Below, one piece after another: positions 52,719 through 60,661 of a stretch of 64,000 nt of DNA; positions within the stretch are counted from its first letter, which is position 1; every line of letters begins with the position of its first letter. The position numbers and the translations under genes are program-made. This DNA is from Kitasatospora mediocidica KCTC 9733 (lineage in GTDB: Bacteria > Actinomycetota > Actinomycetes > Streptomycetales > Streptomycetaceae), in assembly GCF_000744225.1 (NCBI RefSeq), contig NZ_JQLN01000005.1, positions 372,001-436,000 on the forward strand, written 5' to 3'. The notes under the pieces were generated by a model that had not been told where the DNA came from, did no database searches, and was given only the letters and a program-made list of their open reading frames with translations.

Positions 52719-53897
52719 ATGGAACACATCACGTTCCTGGTGGCGGTTGTGATCATCACAGCGCTCGCCTTCGACTTCACCAACGGCTTCCACGACACCG
52801 CCAACGCGATGGCCACCTCCATCGCCACCGGCGCCCTGCGGCCCAAGGTCGCGGTCACCATCGCGGCGATCCTCAACTTCGCGGGAGCCTTCCTCTCGGT
52901 GAAGGTCGCCAGCACCATCTCGGGCGGCATCGTCAACGAGAAGGCGGGCATCCACCCCTCGGTGATCTTCGCCGCGCTGGCCGGTGCCATCCTCTGGAAC
53001 CTGCTGACCTGGCTTCGCGGCCTCCCGTCCAGCTCCTCGCACGCGCTGTACGGCGGCCTGATCGGCGCCACCGTCGTCGGCGTCGGACTGGACGGCGTGA
53101 ACTTCACCACCGTCGTCACCAAGATCGTGATCCCGGCCGTCGCCTCCCCGATCGTCGCCGGACTGGCCGCCTGGGGCGCCACCAAGGTGGCCTACCTGAT
53201 CAGCCGCAAGGGCAACGAGAAGACCACCACCAAGGGCTTCAAGGCGGGCCAGATGTTCTCCGCCTCGCTGATCTCCCTCGCCCACGGCACCAACGACGCG
53301 CAGAAGACCATGGGCGTCATCACGCTGACCCTGGTCTCGGTCGGCGCGCTGCCCAAGCACGCGCTGCCCCCCACCTGGGTCATCGCCAGCGCGGGCCTGG
53401 CCATCGCGCTCGGCACCTACATGGGCGGCTGGCGGATCATCCGCAGCATGGGCAAGGGACTGGCCGACATCCAGGCCCCGCAGGGCTTCTCCTCGGAGAC
53501 GGCGGCCACCGCGGTCATCCTGACCTCCACGCACATGGGCTACGGCCTCTCCACCACCCAGGTCTGCTCCGGCGGCATCATGGGCGCCGGGCTCGGCGGC
53601 CCGAAGGGCCAGGTCAACTGGAGCATGGCCCGCCGGATGGTCTACACCTGGGGCCTGACGCTGCCCGCCGCCGCCGTGGTGGCCGGTGCCGCCGCGTTCG
53701 TCACGGACCGCGGCACCTGGGGCGTCCTGCTGGTCGGCGCCGTCCTGGTGGCCGGCTCGGCCGGGATGTGGTGGCTCTCGCGCCGCCAGCCGGTCACCGC
53801 CGGCAACGTCAACGAGGTCACCCCGGTGGCCCTCGACGTGACCCCGGCCCCGGCCGCCGTCACCCCCACCACCGCCTCCACCACCGTCGCGGCCTGA
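52719..53897 (+). CDS. Low-affinity inorganic phosphate transporter, Pit family
   Basis: 392-residue PiT/PHO-4 transporter that imports metal-phosphate with protons. The two inverted halves carry the signatures FDFTNGFHDTANAMAT and SLAHGTNDAQKTMGVI, each with the GxNDxx-type core. About ten membrane segments are present, with a cytoplasmic loop near residues 160-185. The C-terminal Thr/Ala/Val tail is variable. ATG 52719 is chosen; a TTG lies 6 bp upstream, and the ribosome-binding site is weak. The upstream PHO-box-like repeat suggests control by PhoR-PhoP. A 75-residue membrane protein gene follows 14 bp downstream. Confidence 0.93.
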   Translation: MEHITFLVAVVIITALAFDFTNGFHDTANAMATSIATGALRPKVAVTIAAILNFAGAFLSVKVASTISGGIVNEKAGIHPSVIFAALAGAILWNLLTWLRGLPSSSSHALYGGLIGATVVGVGLDGVNFTTVVTKIVIPAVASPIVAGLAAWGATKVAYLISRKGNEKTTTKGFKAGQMFSASLISLAHGTNDAQKTMGVITLTLVSVGALPKHALPPTWVIASAGLAIALGTYMGGWRIIRSMGKGLADIQAPQGFSSETAATAVILTSTHMGYGLSTTQVCSGGIMGAGLGGPKGQVNWSMARRMVYTWGLTLPAAAVVAGAAAFVTDRGTWGVLLVGAVLVAGSAGMWWLSRRQPVTAGNVNEVTPVALDVTPAPAAVTPTTASTTVAA

Positions 53898-53911
53898 GGA
53901 GACAGCACGAC

Positions 53912-54139
53912 ATGCACATCAACTGGAGCGCCCTGGCCGACACGGCCGCCGTCAGCTTCGGCATCACCGTCGCGGTGGTCGCCGCCTTCGCCCTCGGCGT
54001 CCTGAGCCTGTCCCGCCGCGAGGCCGCCACCACCGCCACCCCCGCGCGAGGCGGCGCCCTCCCGCTGGCCGGCGCCACCGTCTGCTTCGCCGCCTGCGCG
54101 GCGGCCGTGGCGTACGGGCTGACCCTGATCGCCTCGTAG
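53912..54139 (+). CDS. Small two-pass membrane protein downstream of pit
   Basis: 75 residues with two hydrophobic segments (about 10-33, AAVSFGITVAVVAAFALGVL; and about 50-72) separated by a basic/Ala/Thr loop. No family name is known to me. It lies 14 bp after pit with its own AGGAGA ribosome-binding site, and such small genes commonly accompany pit in streptomycetes, so it may be a transporter-associated subunit. The terminator 54155-54191 closes the unit. Confidence 0.75.
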   Translation: MHINWSALADTAAVSFGITVAVVAAFALGVLSLSRREAATTATPARGGALPLAGATVCFAACAAAVAYGLTLIAS

Positions 54140-54154
54140 CCCCGGCACCACAAA

Positions 54155-54191
54155 CGATGGCCGCCCCCACGTACCGTGGGGGCGGCCATCG
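54155..54191 (+). terminator. Strong stem-loop after the pit unit
   Basis: 16-bp perfect arms (54155-54170 and 54176-54191) with a GTACC loop, 15 bp past the small membrane protein stop. Confidence 0.85.
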
Positions 54192-54360
54192 CGCGTCCGG
54201 GGCACGGATCCCCCCCCGGGGGGAAGCCTCCGGCCCGACTCGGGGCGGCTCCCCTCCCGGGCTACCGTGCGTCCGAGCGGCTGCCTGCCGAACAGGCGGA
54301 CCTGGCCGCGCGGGGATGTCGAATCCGGACGTCGGGCCGGACCATGCCGACCATGACTGC

Positions 54361-55083
54361 ATGAATCGACTTCTCCTCGCTGGCGTCGCGGCCGCTCTCA
54401 CCGCATCCACCGCCGCGTTCAGCCTCACCGGTTCGGCCGTCGCCGAGCCCGCGGCACCGGTCATCCGGGTGATGCCGCTGGGTGACTCGATCACCGTCGG
54501 CCAAGGCAGCGTCAGCTGGAACGGGTATCGCGCGGACCTGCGCGACCTGGTGACCGGACAGACCTCCTACGGGGTCCGGTACGTGGGTGACCAGAACAGC
54601 GGGAGCATGAGCAACCCCCAGCACGAGGGACACGGCGGCTACACGATCGACGACGTCCGCCACGGGGTGGACGGCTGGCTCGCCGCCTCGCAACCGGACG
54701 TCGTGCTGCTCTACATCGGCACCAACGACCTGAACCAGCAGCAGGACACCGACCCGGACCACGCCGCCGACCGGCTGACGACCCTGGTGGACCGGATCTT
54801 CACCGACGCACCGGACGTCACCGTCGTCATGGAAGGCCTGATCACCACCACGGGCGGGATGCAGGAGCGCGTCCGGCAGTACAACAAGCGGTCCCGGGAA
54901 CTGGCGGTCGTCGAGCAGGCGGCCGGTCGGCACCTGCTGTTCGCCGCGGGCGCCAAGCTCGACTCCGTCGACTTCGCCGACCGTGTCCACCCCACCGACA
55001 CCGGCTACCAGAAGATGGCGGACTCGTTCTTCCCGCCGCTCCAGGAGGCACTCGACGAGGGCTGGGTGCACAGCTCCCGATGA
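54361..55083 (+). CDS. Secreted SGNH/GDSL hydrolase
   Basis: 240-residue exported esterase-type hydrolase. The signal peptide covers about 1-29 (LLLAGVAAALTASTAAFSL, cleavage after AVA). The four SGNH blocks are present: MPLGDSITVG (catalytic Ser), the Gly region GHGGYT, YIGTNDL (Asn) and DRVHPTDTGYQ (Asp-xx-His). It probably deacylates a lipid or polysaccharide outside the cell. ATG 54361 is chosen because the signal peptide starts there. It is convergent with an MFS gene whose stop is only 4 bp away. Confidence 0.92.
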   Translation: MNRLLLAGVAAALTASTAAFSLTGSAVAEPAAPVIRVMPLGDSITVGQGSVSWNGYRADLRDLVTGQTSYGVRYVGDQNSGSMSNPQHEGHGGYTIDDVRHGVDGWLAASQPDVVLLYIGTNDLNQQQDTDPDHAADRLTTLVDRIFTDAPDVTVVMEGLITTTGGMQERVRQYNKRSRELAVVEQAAGRHLLFAAGAKLDSVDFADRVHPTDTGYQKMADSFFPPLQEALDEGWVHSSR

Positions 55084-55087
55084 GCGG

Positions 55088-56701
55088 TCAGGCGCCCCCG
55101 ACCGCGTCGAGCTCGGGCAGCATGCCGGCCGGCTGCGGCTCGGGGGCGGTCCGGGTCGTGCGCAGCGGGACCTCGCGGATGGCGAGGACGGTCAGGAAGG
55201 CCAGCACGGCGAGCGGCGCCGCGACCAGGAAGACCGTGCCGACGCCGTGCCCGAAGGCGTCCGTGACCAGCGGGACCAGGGGTGCGGGCAGCTTGTGCAG
55301 GTCGGGGATCGCGCCGCCGCCCAGGGCCTGGCCGCCGGCCGCGGGGATGTGCGCGGCGGCCAGGTTCTGCGTCAGGTAGTGCGTCACCTTGGTGCCGAGC
55401 AGCGCGCCGAGCGCGGAGACGCCCATCGCGCCGCCCATCGTGCGGAAGAAGGTCACCAGCGAGCTGGCGGTGCCCAGTTCCTTGACCGGGACGGTGTTCT
55501 GCACGGCCAGCACCAGGTTCTGCATGGTCAGGCCGAGGCCGAGGCCGGCGGCGGCCATGTAGAGCGAGAGCTGCCAGTACGGGGTGTCGGCGCGGACGGT
55601 GCCCAGCAGGCCGAATCCGACCGCCAGCAGGAAGGTGCCGGCCACCAGGAAGCGCTTCCACTTGCCGTATTTGGTGATCAGGCGGCCGGCGACGGTGGAG
55701 GCGAGGGCGAGTCCGATGATCATCGGCAGCGTCATGATGCCCGCCATGGTGGGCGTCTTCTCCCGGGCCAGCTGGAAGTACTGGCCGAGGAAGGTGGTCG
55801 CGCCGTACATCCCGACGCCGACCAGGACGCTGGCCACGGCCGCCAGCGACACCGTCCGGTGGCGGAAGAGGTGCAGCGGGATGATCGGCTCGGCGGCCCG
55901 GCTCTCGGTCAGCACGGCCAGCGCGCCGAGCGCGAGCCCGCCGCCGACCATCGCGGCGGTCTGCCAGGAGATCCACGGGTAGTCGGTGCCGGCCAGGGTG
56001 ACCCAGACCATCAACAGGCTGACGGCGGCGGCGATCAGGAGGGCGCCGAGGTAGTCGATCTTCGCCTTGCGCTTCACCACGGGCAGGTGCAGGGTCCGCT
56101 GCAGCACCACGATGGCGATCAGCGAGAACGGGATGCCCACGTAGAAGCACCAGCGCCAGCCCAGCCAGCCGGTGTCCACGATGACGCCGCCGATCAGCGG
56201 GCCGCCGATCGTGGCGAGTGCGAAGACCGCGCCGAAGTAGCCGCTGTAGCGGCCGCGTTCGCGCGGCGGCACCATCGACGCCAGGCAGATCTGGGCGAGT
56301 GAGACGACGCCGCCGGCACCGATGCCCTGCAGCACGCGGCAGCCGATCAGCTGGCCGGTGTTCTGCGAGAGGCCGGCCAGCGTCGAGGAGACGATGTAGA
56401 TCACCAGGGCGATCTGCACCAGCAGCTTCTTGCTGACCAGGTCGGAGAGCTTGCCCCAGATCGGGGTGGAGGCGGTCAGCGAGAGCAGCGCGGCGGTGAT
56501 CACCCAGGTGTACGCGGACTCGCCGCCGTGCAGATCGGTGAGGATCGTCGGCAGGGCGTTGGAGACGATGGTCGAGGAGAGCACGGCCACGAAGAGGCCC
56601 AGCAGCAGCCCGGACAGCGCCTCGAGGATCTCCCGGTGCGTCATCGGCGGGTCGGCGTCGGCGGCCCCGGGTGCGGCGCCGACCTGTGACGTGGTGGTCA
56701 T
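55088..56701 (-). CDS. MFS transporter, DHA2 family, MarR-linked (14 TM)
   Basis: 537-residue major facilitator exporter. VAVLSSTIVSNALPTI in helix 1, GKLSDLVSKKLLVQI after helix 2 (a variant motif A), and GGPLIGGVIVDTGWLGWRW around helix 5-6 mark the DHA2 group. It has about 14 membrane segments and a Pro-rich C-terminal tail. It is transcribed from a promoter (-10 TATGGT, -35 TTGCCT) that is covered by two 15-bp palindromes, and a MarR regulator gene is encoded just upstream on the same strand. It therefore looks like an inducible drug or metabolite efflux pump. Confidence 0.93.
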   Translation of the reverse strand: MTTTSQVGAAPGAADADPPMTHREILEALSGLLLGLFVAVLSSTIVSNALPTILTDLHGGESAYTWVITAALLSLTASTPIWGKLSDLVSKKLLVQIALVIYIVSSTLAGLSQNTGQLIGCRVLQGIGAGGVVSLAQICLASMVPPRERGRYSGYFGAVFALATIGGPLIGGVIVDTGWLGWRWCFYVGIPFSLIAIVVLQRTLHLPVVKRKAKIDYLGALLIAAAVSLLMVWVTLAGTDYPWISWQTAAMVGGGLALGALAVLTESRAAEPIIPLHLFRHRTVSLAAVASVLVGVGMYGATTFLGQYFQLAREKTPTMAGIMTLPMIIGLALASTVAGRLITKYGKWKRFLVAGTFLLAVGFGLLGTVRADTPYWQLSLYMAAAGLGLGLTMQNLVLAVQNTVPVKELGTASSLVTFFRTMGGAMGVSALGALLGTKVTHYLTQNLAAAHIPAAGGQALGGGAIPDLHKLPAPLVPLVTDAFGHGVGTVFLVAAPLAVLAFLTVLAIREVPLRTTRTAPEPQPAGMLPELDAVGGA

Positions 56702-56720
56702 GGAGATCCTTCCGGATTTT

Positions 56721-56735
56721 GTTGCCTAGGGCAAC
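56721..56735. promoter_or_regulatory. MarR operator 1
   Basis: GTTGCC-TAG-GGCAAC, perfect palindrome, over the -10 and start-point region of the MFS promoter. Confidence 0.75.
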
Positions 56736-56763
56736 CATAAACCCGGATAGTTGACTTAGGCAA
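56734..56763 (-). promoter_or_regulatory. Putative MFS promoter
   Basis: On the minus strand -35 TTGCCT (56758-56763) and -10 TATGGT (56734-56739) are 18 bp apart. Both overlap a MarR-type palindrome. Confidence 0.6.
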
Positions 56764-56764
56764 C
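56750..56764. promoter_or_regulatory. MarR operator 2
   Basis: GTTGACTTAGGCAAC, a second 15-bp inverted repeat (GTTG/CAAC ends), start-to-start 29 bp from operator 1. Confidence 0.7.
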
Positions 56765-56810
56765 CTTCCTCGATGCGCGGCGATCCCGAGGCCGCGCCTC
56801 GCGCTGGCCC

Positions 56811-57299
56811 TCAGTCCTCCAGGATCGTCTTCTCCGCGATCTCGGCCACCTGCTCGTTGAACCGGGCCAGCAGGACGGCGAACTGGGCCAGATCGGACGG
56901 GTCCCAGCCCCCGAGCATCTCCCGGAAGGCCTTCAACCGGGCGTCGTGCGCCCGCCGGTAACGCCGGGCGCCGTCCTCGGTGAGCGAGACCAGCGACACC
57001 CGTCCGTCCAACGGGTCCGACTCGCGGGCCACCAGGCCGAGCTCCTCCAGCGTCTTGATCTGCCGGCTGACGGTGGCCTTGCCGACCCCGAAGTGCGCGC
57101 CCACGTCCGTCATCCGGACCTGCCCGGCCTCGTAGATGTGGCCGAGCACGCTGTAGGCCACCCCCTCCAGCCGCGGGTGCACCATCCGGGACATCTCGGC
57201 CGCCCGGGCCCGGCCGCGCCGGAACATCAGCGCCACTTCGCGCTCCACCGCCCGGAAGACGGCCTCGGCCGCCGGATCGCCGCCCAGGTCCTCGTTCAC
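56811..57299 (-). CDS. MarR-family transcriptional regulator
   Basis: 162-residue dimeric regulator. The winged helix contains VRMTDVGAHFGVGKATVSRQ, LEELGLVARES and the wing DGRVSLVSLT. It starts at GTG 57299. It lies directly upstream of the MFS gene on the same strand, separated by 109 bp that hold two GTTG...CAAC palindromes, its probable operators. The N-terminal residues 1-30 and the C-terminal helix form the dimer interface in this family. Its ligand is unknown but is likely a substrate of the pump. Confidence 0.92.
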   Translation of the reverse strand: MNEDLGGDPAAEAVFRAVEREVALMFRRGRARAAEMSRMVHPRLEGVAYSVLGHIYEAGQVRMTDVGAHFGVGKATVSRQIKTLEELGLVARESDPLDGRVSLVSLTEDGARRYRRAHDARLKAFREMLGGWDPSDLAQFAVLLARFNEQVAEIAEKTILED

Positions 57300-57502
57300 G
57301 TCAAACCGCCACTCGCCAGCCCGGCGCTGCTCGCCGACGCGCGATCAGTATCCAACAGCGGCCCGCCCGCAGGCGCCCGGACTCCGGGGCATGGGACGCC
57401 GGGGCATGGGACGGGCGCGGCGAGGGTAGAAGGACGCGAAAGTCGTTCATGATACGAATTATCCACTTCACACCTTTTTCCCCACGCTCGAAGGAGACGC
57501 CG

Positions 57503-58549
57503 ATGCCGGACAAGGGATTCGCCGCCGAGCTCAAGGACGCCATCTCCGGCCGCGCCGCCCTGCTGGTGGTCGCGGTCCTGCTGCTCCAACTGGGCTTCAT
57601 CGCCAGCTACGTGGGCGCCCTGCACCACCCGCAGCCGCACCGGCTCTCGATCGGCGTGGTCGCCCCGGCCCAGGTCAGCGACAAACTGGTGGCCGGGCTG
57701 AACGGCGTGCCGAACGAGGCGGTACGGGCCACCGCCGTGCCCGACCAGGCGACCGCCGAGGCCCGGATCAAGGATCAGAAGCTCTACGCCGCACTGCTGT
57801 TCAACCCGTCCGGCACCCAGGACACCCTGCTGGTCGCCAACGCGCGTGGCCCGGCCGCCGCGACCGCGGCCGAGACGATCGTGACGGCGGCCGAGCAGCA
57901 GCAGAACCGCACCGTCCAGGTGCAGGACGTGGTGCCGCTGGCGGACGGCGACGCCAAGGGGCTCTCCGCCTTCTACCTGGTGGTCGGCTGGTGCGTCGGC
58001 GGCTACCTGGTCGCCTCGATCCTCGGCATCAGCGCCGGGTCGCGCCCCGCCAACCGCAACCGCGCGGTGATCCGCACCGGCGTGCTGGCGCTCTACTCGA
58101 TCGCGGCGGGCCTGGGCGGCACGCTGATCACCGGCCCGATCCTGAACGCCCTGCCCGGCAGCATCCTGGGGCTCTGGGGCGTGGGAGCGCTGGTGGTCTT
58201 CGCCGTCGGTGCCTTCACGATGGCCCTGGAGTGCCTCTTCGACGTGATCGGCATCGGGCTCGCCGTGCTGATCTTCGTGGTGCTCGGCAACCCCAGCGCG
58301 GGCGGCGTCTACCCGCCGCCGATCCTGCCGCCGTTCTGGCGGGCGATCGGCCCGTGGCTGCCGAACGGCGCGGGGACGAGCGCCGCCCGCTCGATCGCGT
58401 ACTTCGACGGCACCAACCTCACCGGGCCGCTGCTGGTGCTGGTGGTCTGGGCGCTGCTGGGGCTGGCGGTGACGCTGGCGGCGGTCAGCGTCCGCCCGCG
58501 CGGCGGCCGGATGATGGCCGCCGACCCGCAGGCCGACGAAGCGGCGTAG
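57503..58549 (+). CDS. DUF3533/ABC-2-like membrane protein
   Basis: 348-residue membrane protein of the YhgE/Pip-like (DUF3533 or ABC-2 permease-like) type. One N-terminal membrane segment (ALLVVAVLLLQLGFIASYVG) is followed by an extracytoplasmic domain of about 110 residues and then five hydrophobic segments. No ATPase gene is adjacent. The ATG 57503 is preceded by GAAGGAGA; a frame extension to 57449 is unlikely. The promoter region upstream includes an A+T-richer patch around 57450-57475. Function is not established; relatives include phage-infection proteins and exporters. Confidence 0.78.
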   Translation: MPDKGFAAELKDAISGRAALLVVAVLLLQLGFIASYVGALHHPQPHRLSIGVVAPAQVSDKLVAGLNGVPNEAVRATAVPDQATAEARIKDQKLYAALLFNPSGTQDTLLVANARGPAAATAAETIVTAAEQQQNRTVQVQDVVPLADGDAKGLSAFYLVVGWCVGGYLVASILGISAGSRPANRNRAVIRTGVLALYSIAAGLGGTLITGPILNALPGSILGLWGVGALVVFAVGAFTMALECLFDVIGIGLAVLIFVVLGNPSAGGVYPPPILPPFWRAIGPWLPNGAGTSAARSIAYFDGTNLTGPLLVLVVWALLGLAVTLAAVSVRPRGGRMMAADPQADEAA

Positions 58550-58557
58550 TCCCCGAC

Positions 58558-58597
58558 GAGCTGCCGCCGCTCGCCCTCCGGCGTGCGGCGGCAGCTC
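58558..58597 (+). terminator. Stem-loop after the DUF3533-like gene
   Basis: GAGCTGCCGCC / GGCGGCAGCTC arms (58558-58568 and 58587-58597) with an 18-nt loop. Confidence 0.7.
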
Positions 58598-58621
58598 TGG
58601 ACGACATATGCCGATGAGCGA

Positions 58622-58631
58622 TATATATATC
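58622..58631 (+). promoter_or_regulatory. -10 region of a leaderless PadR-like transcript
   Basis: An unbroken run of alternating T and A ends 4-7 nt before the ATG at 58635. In this GC-rich genome it is a very good -10 and leaves no room for a Shine-Dalgarno sequence. Confidence 0.55.
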
Positions 58632-58634
58632 CCC

Positions 58635-58982
58635 ATGACAGAACGCTCCATGCAGGAGCCCACGTTGCTTCTGCTCACCGCACTGGCCGATGCCCCCAGG
58701 CACGGCTACGCCCTGATCCAGGAGATCGCCGTGATCTCGGACGGCCGGGTCAAGATGCGCACCGGCACGCTCTACAGCGCGCTGGACCGGCTGCTCCAGC
58801 AGGGGCTGATCCGGGTCGAGCGGGACGAGGTGATCGACGGCCGCGCCCGCCGGACGTACGCACTCGCCGACGCCGGGCGGGCCACCCTGGCCGCCGAGGC
58901 CGACCGGCTGCGCGCGGTGGTGGCCGAGGCCGACCGTCGTCTGCGCACCACCCGTCCGACGGCCAGGGGGGCCCTCGCATGA
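58635..58982 (+). CDS. PadR-family transcriptional regulator
   Basis: 115-residue winged-helix regulator of the short PadR type. LLTALADAPRHGYALIQEI covers the first helices, then RTGTLYSALDRLLQQGLI the recognition helix, and the wing GRARRTYALADAGR. A short C-terminal dimer helix follows. The ATG 58635 has no Shine-Dalgarno sequence and follows an AT-run -10, so the mRNA is probably leaderless. Its stop overlaps the next gene (ATGA at 58979), which encodes a membrane protein and is probably what it regulates with itself. Confidence 0.9.
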   Translation: MTERSMQEPTLLLLTALADAPRHGYALIQEIAVISDGRVKMRTGTLYSALDRLLQQGLIRVERDEVIDGRARRTYALADAGRATLAAEADRLRAVVAEADRRLRTTRPTARGALA

Positions 58983-60010
58983 ACACTGACACCACCAGCA
59001 CCACGTCGCGGGGACTGCGGCTGGCTCTGCGGCTCTACCCCGCCGCCTACCGCGCCGAGTGCGGCGAGGAGATCACCGCCGTCCACGCGGACGCCACCAC
59101 CGGCGCAGGCCGGCTGGCCACCGCCCGCGAGACCGCCGGCGTCGCCGCGTACGGCCTGCGGGTCCGCACCGGCCTCACCGCGAGCGGCACCGCCGGACGC
59201 CTGCTCGCCACCACCGCACCCCTGGCCGCCGCCATGGCACTCGGCCAGCAACTGCCCGTCCTGCAACACCTCTCGGACAGCTGGCAGACGGCCGGAGCCA
59301 CGATCGACTCGCCCATCGACAGCCACGCCCAGGTGATCGCCAACGCCGTCCCGGGCGTGCTCTGGCTGCTGGTCGTGGGGGCCGCGTTGCTCCGCAGGTG
59401 GACCACCGCCCGGATCCTGGGTGCCCTGGCCGGAGTGGCCGTCATCGCCCCGTGGCTCGTCAGCTACCACCTGCAGACGACATGGGCGCCGGGCATGCCG
59501 CCGGACTACGTATCCCTGGTCGCGTCGGCCGGCTCGGGCGTGCTGTGGGCCGTGATGGTCTTCGCCGCACCCGGCGACCTGCTCGACAGTACGGTCGGCC
59601 GCCGACCGCGGGCCGCCGTCCTGCCCGTCGTGCTGCTGGCTGCGAGCATCGCGGTCGACGGTCCCCTGCACCTCTACGGGCGGATCTTCGGTGACACGCA
59701 ACAGACCGACCAGGGGGTGGGCGCGGCCTACCTGCTGCTGGGCCTGCTCGCGCTCGCCTTCCTCCGCCGGGGCCGGCTGCTGCCTGCCGCGGCCGGACTG
59801 ATCCTCCTCCCGCTGGGCCTGACCGACATCGTGCTCTTCAACCCGGTCTTCTACTGGAACGGAGGTGTCAGCGGGTACTGGCAGGGCGAGGTCGGCCTCC
59901 TCGTCTCCTACCTCGTCGGCGCTGTCCTGCTGGTCCTGGCGATGGCGGGCGCCGTGCGCTTCCTGGGCCGCACGCCCTCACCCGAGGGCTCACAGCTCGG
60001 CGCCGAGTAG
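58979..60010 (+). CDS. Polytopic membrane protein downstream of PadR
   Basis: 343 residues. The N-terminal 55 residues (LRLALRLYPAAYRAECGEEI) follow the pattern seen in many PadR-linked membrane proteins. Eight or so hydrophobic segments follow. No transport or enzyme motif was seen, and the function is unknown. It starts inside the PadR stop (ATGA) and so is translated with it. The downstream neighbour gtrA is convergent, 44 bp away. Confidence 0.78.
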   Translation: MNTDTTSTTSRGLRLALRLYPAAYRAECGEEITAVHADATTGAGRLATARETAGVAAYGLRVRTGLTASGTAGRLLATTAPLAAAMALGQQLPVLQHLSDSWQTAGATIDSPIDSHAQVIANAVPGVLWLLVVGAALLRRWTTARILGALAGVAVIAPWLVSYHLQTTWAPGMPPDYVSLVASAGSGVLWAVMVFAAPGDLLDSTVGRRPRAAVLPVVLLAASIAVDGPLHLYGRIFGDTQQTDQGVGAAYLLLGLLALAFLRRGRLLPAAAGLILLPLGLTDIVLFNPVFYWNGGVSGYWQGEVGLLVSYLVGAVLLVLAMAGAVRFLGRTPSPEGSQLGAE

Positions 60011-60054
60011 TTCACCCGGCCGGCCGTCCTGCGGCGCGAACCAGCCGGTTGGCC

Positions 60055-60585
60055 TCAGCCGACCGGCGTGGCCGGCTCGGTGGCTGACTCCTCCGCCTCC
60101 GGGCCGGTTCCCGGCTGGGTGAAGACCCACTTCTTCATCGCCCAGTAGCGGAAGCCCATCGCGAGCAGGGTGCCCAGGATCATGCCGCTGACGAAGTCGG
60201 CGACCTCCTGCGAGAAGTGGCTGACATCCGGCTGCCGCAGGTCGAAGAGGTAGCGACTGGCCAGCAGCGGAAGGTCGTTGACCGCGATCGCGACGGCGCT
60301 CACCACGACGAACGGGATCGCCTCCTTGTGGCTCCCCTCCGAGCGGAACGACCACTGCCGGTTGAGCAGGTAGGACAGCACCGTGGCGATCACGGTCGCG
60401 ATCGTCAGCGCGACCACCGGCTTGGACTCGCAGACGGTGAATCTGAGCGCGTAGTTGATCGCCACGGTCAGCACGAAGCACGTGCCACCGACCAGCAGGA
60501 ACTTCACCAGGCTGCGATGCTGCACCACGATCGGGCGCAGTCGCGTCGGCACCTTGGCCAGCGCGATCTGTGTAAGCGACGGCAT
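60055..60585 (-). CDS. GtrA-family membrane protein
   Basis: 176-residue four-pass membrane protein of the GtrA family (KFLLVGGTCFVLTVAINYAL at helix 1; SYLLNRQWSF after helix 2; FRYWAMKKWVF near the end). GtrA proteins are thought to flip polyprenyl-linked sugars or assist glycosyltransferases in cell-envelope polysaccharide synthesis. The C-terminal tail is Glu/Pro/Ala-rich. No glycosyltransferase gene is adjacent. It lies 76 bp downstream of a secreted protein gene on the same strand. Confidence 0.88.
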   Translation of the reverse strand: MPSLTQIALAKVPTRLRPIVVQHRSLVKFLLVGGTCFVLTVAINYALRFTVCESKPVVALTIATVIATVLSYLLNRQWSFRSEGSHKEAIPFVVVSAVAIAVNDLPLLASRYLFDLRQPDVSHFSQEVADFVSGMILGTLLAMGFRYWAMKKWVFTQPGTGPEAEESATEPATPVG

Positions 60586-60661
60586 TCGCGCAGTGTCGCA
60601 CGGTTCGCCGGGGCGCCGCGGCCCGACTCCCCGGCAAGCCGCGCTCCCCCACCGGCCCGCG

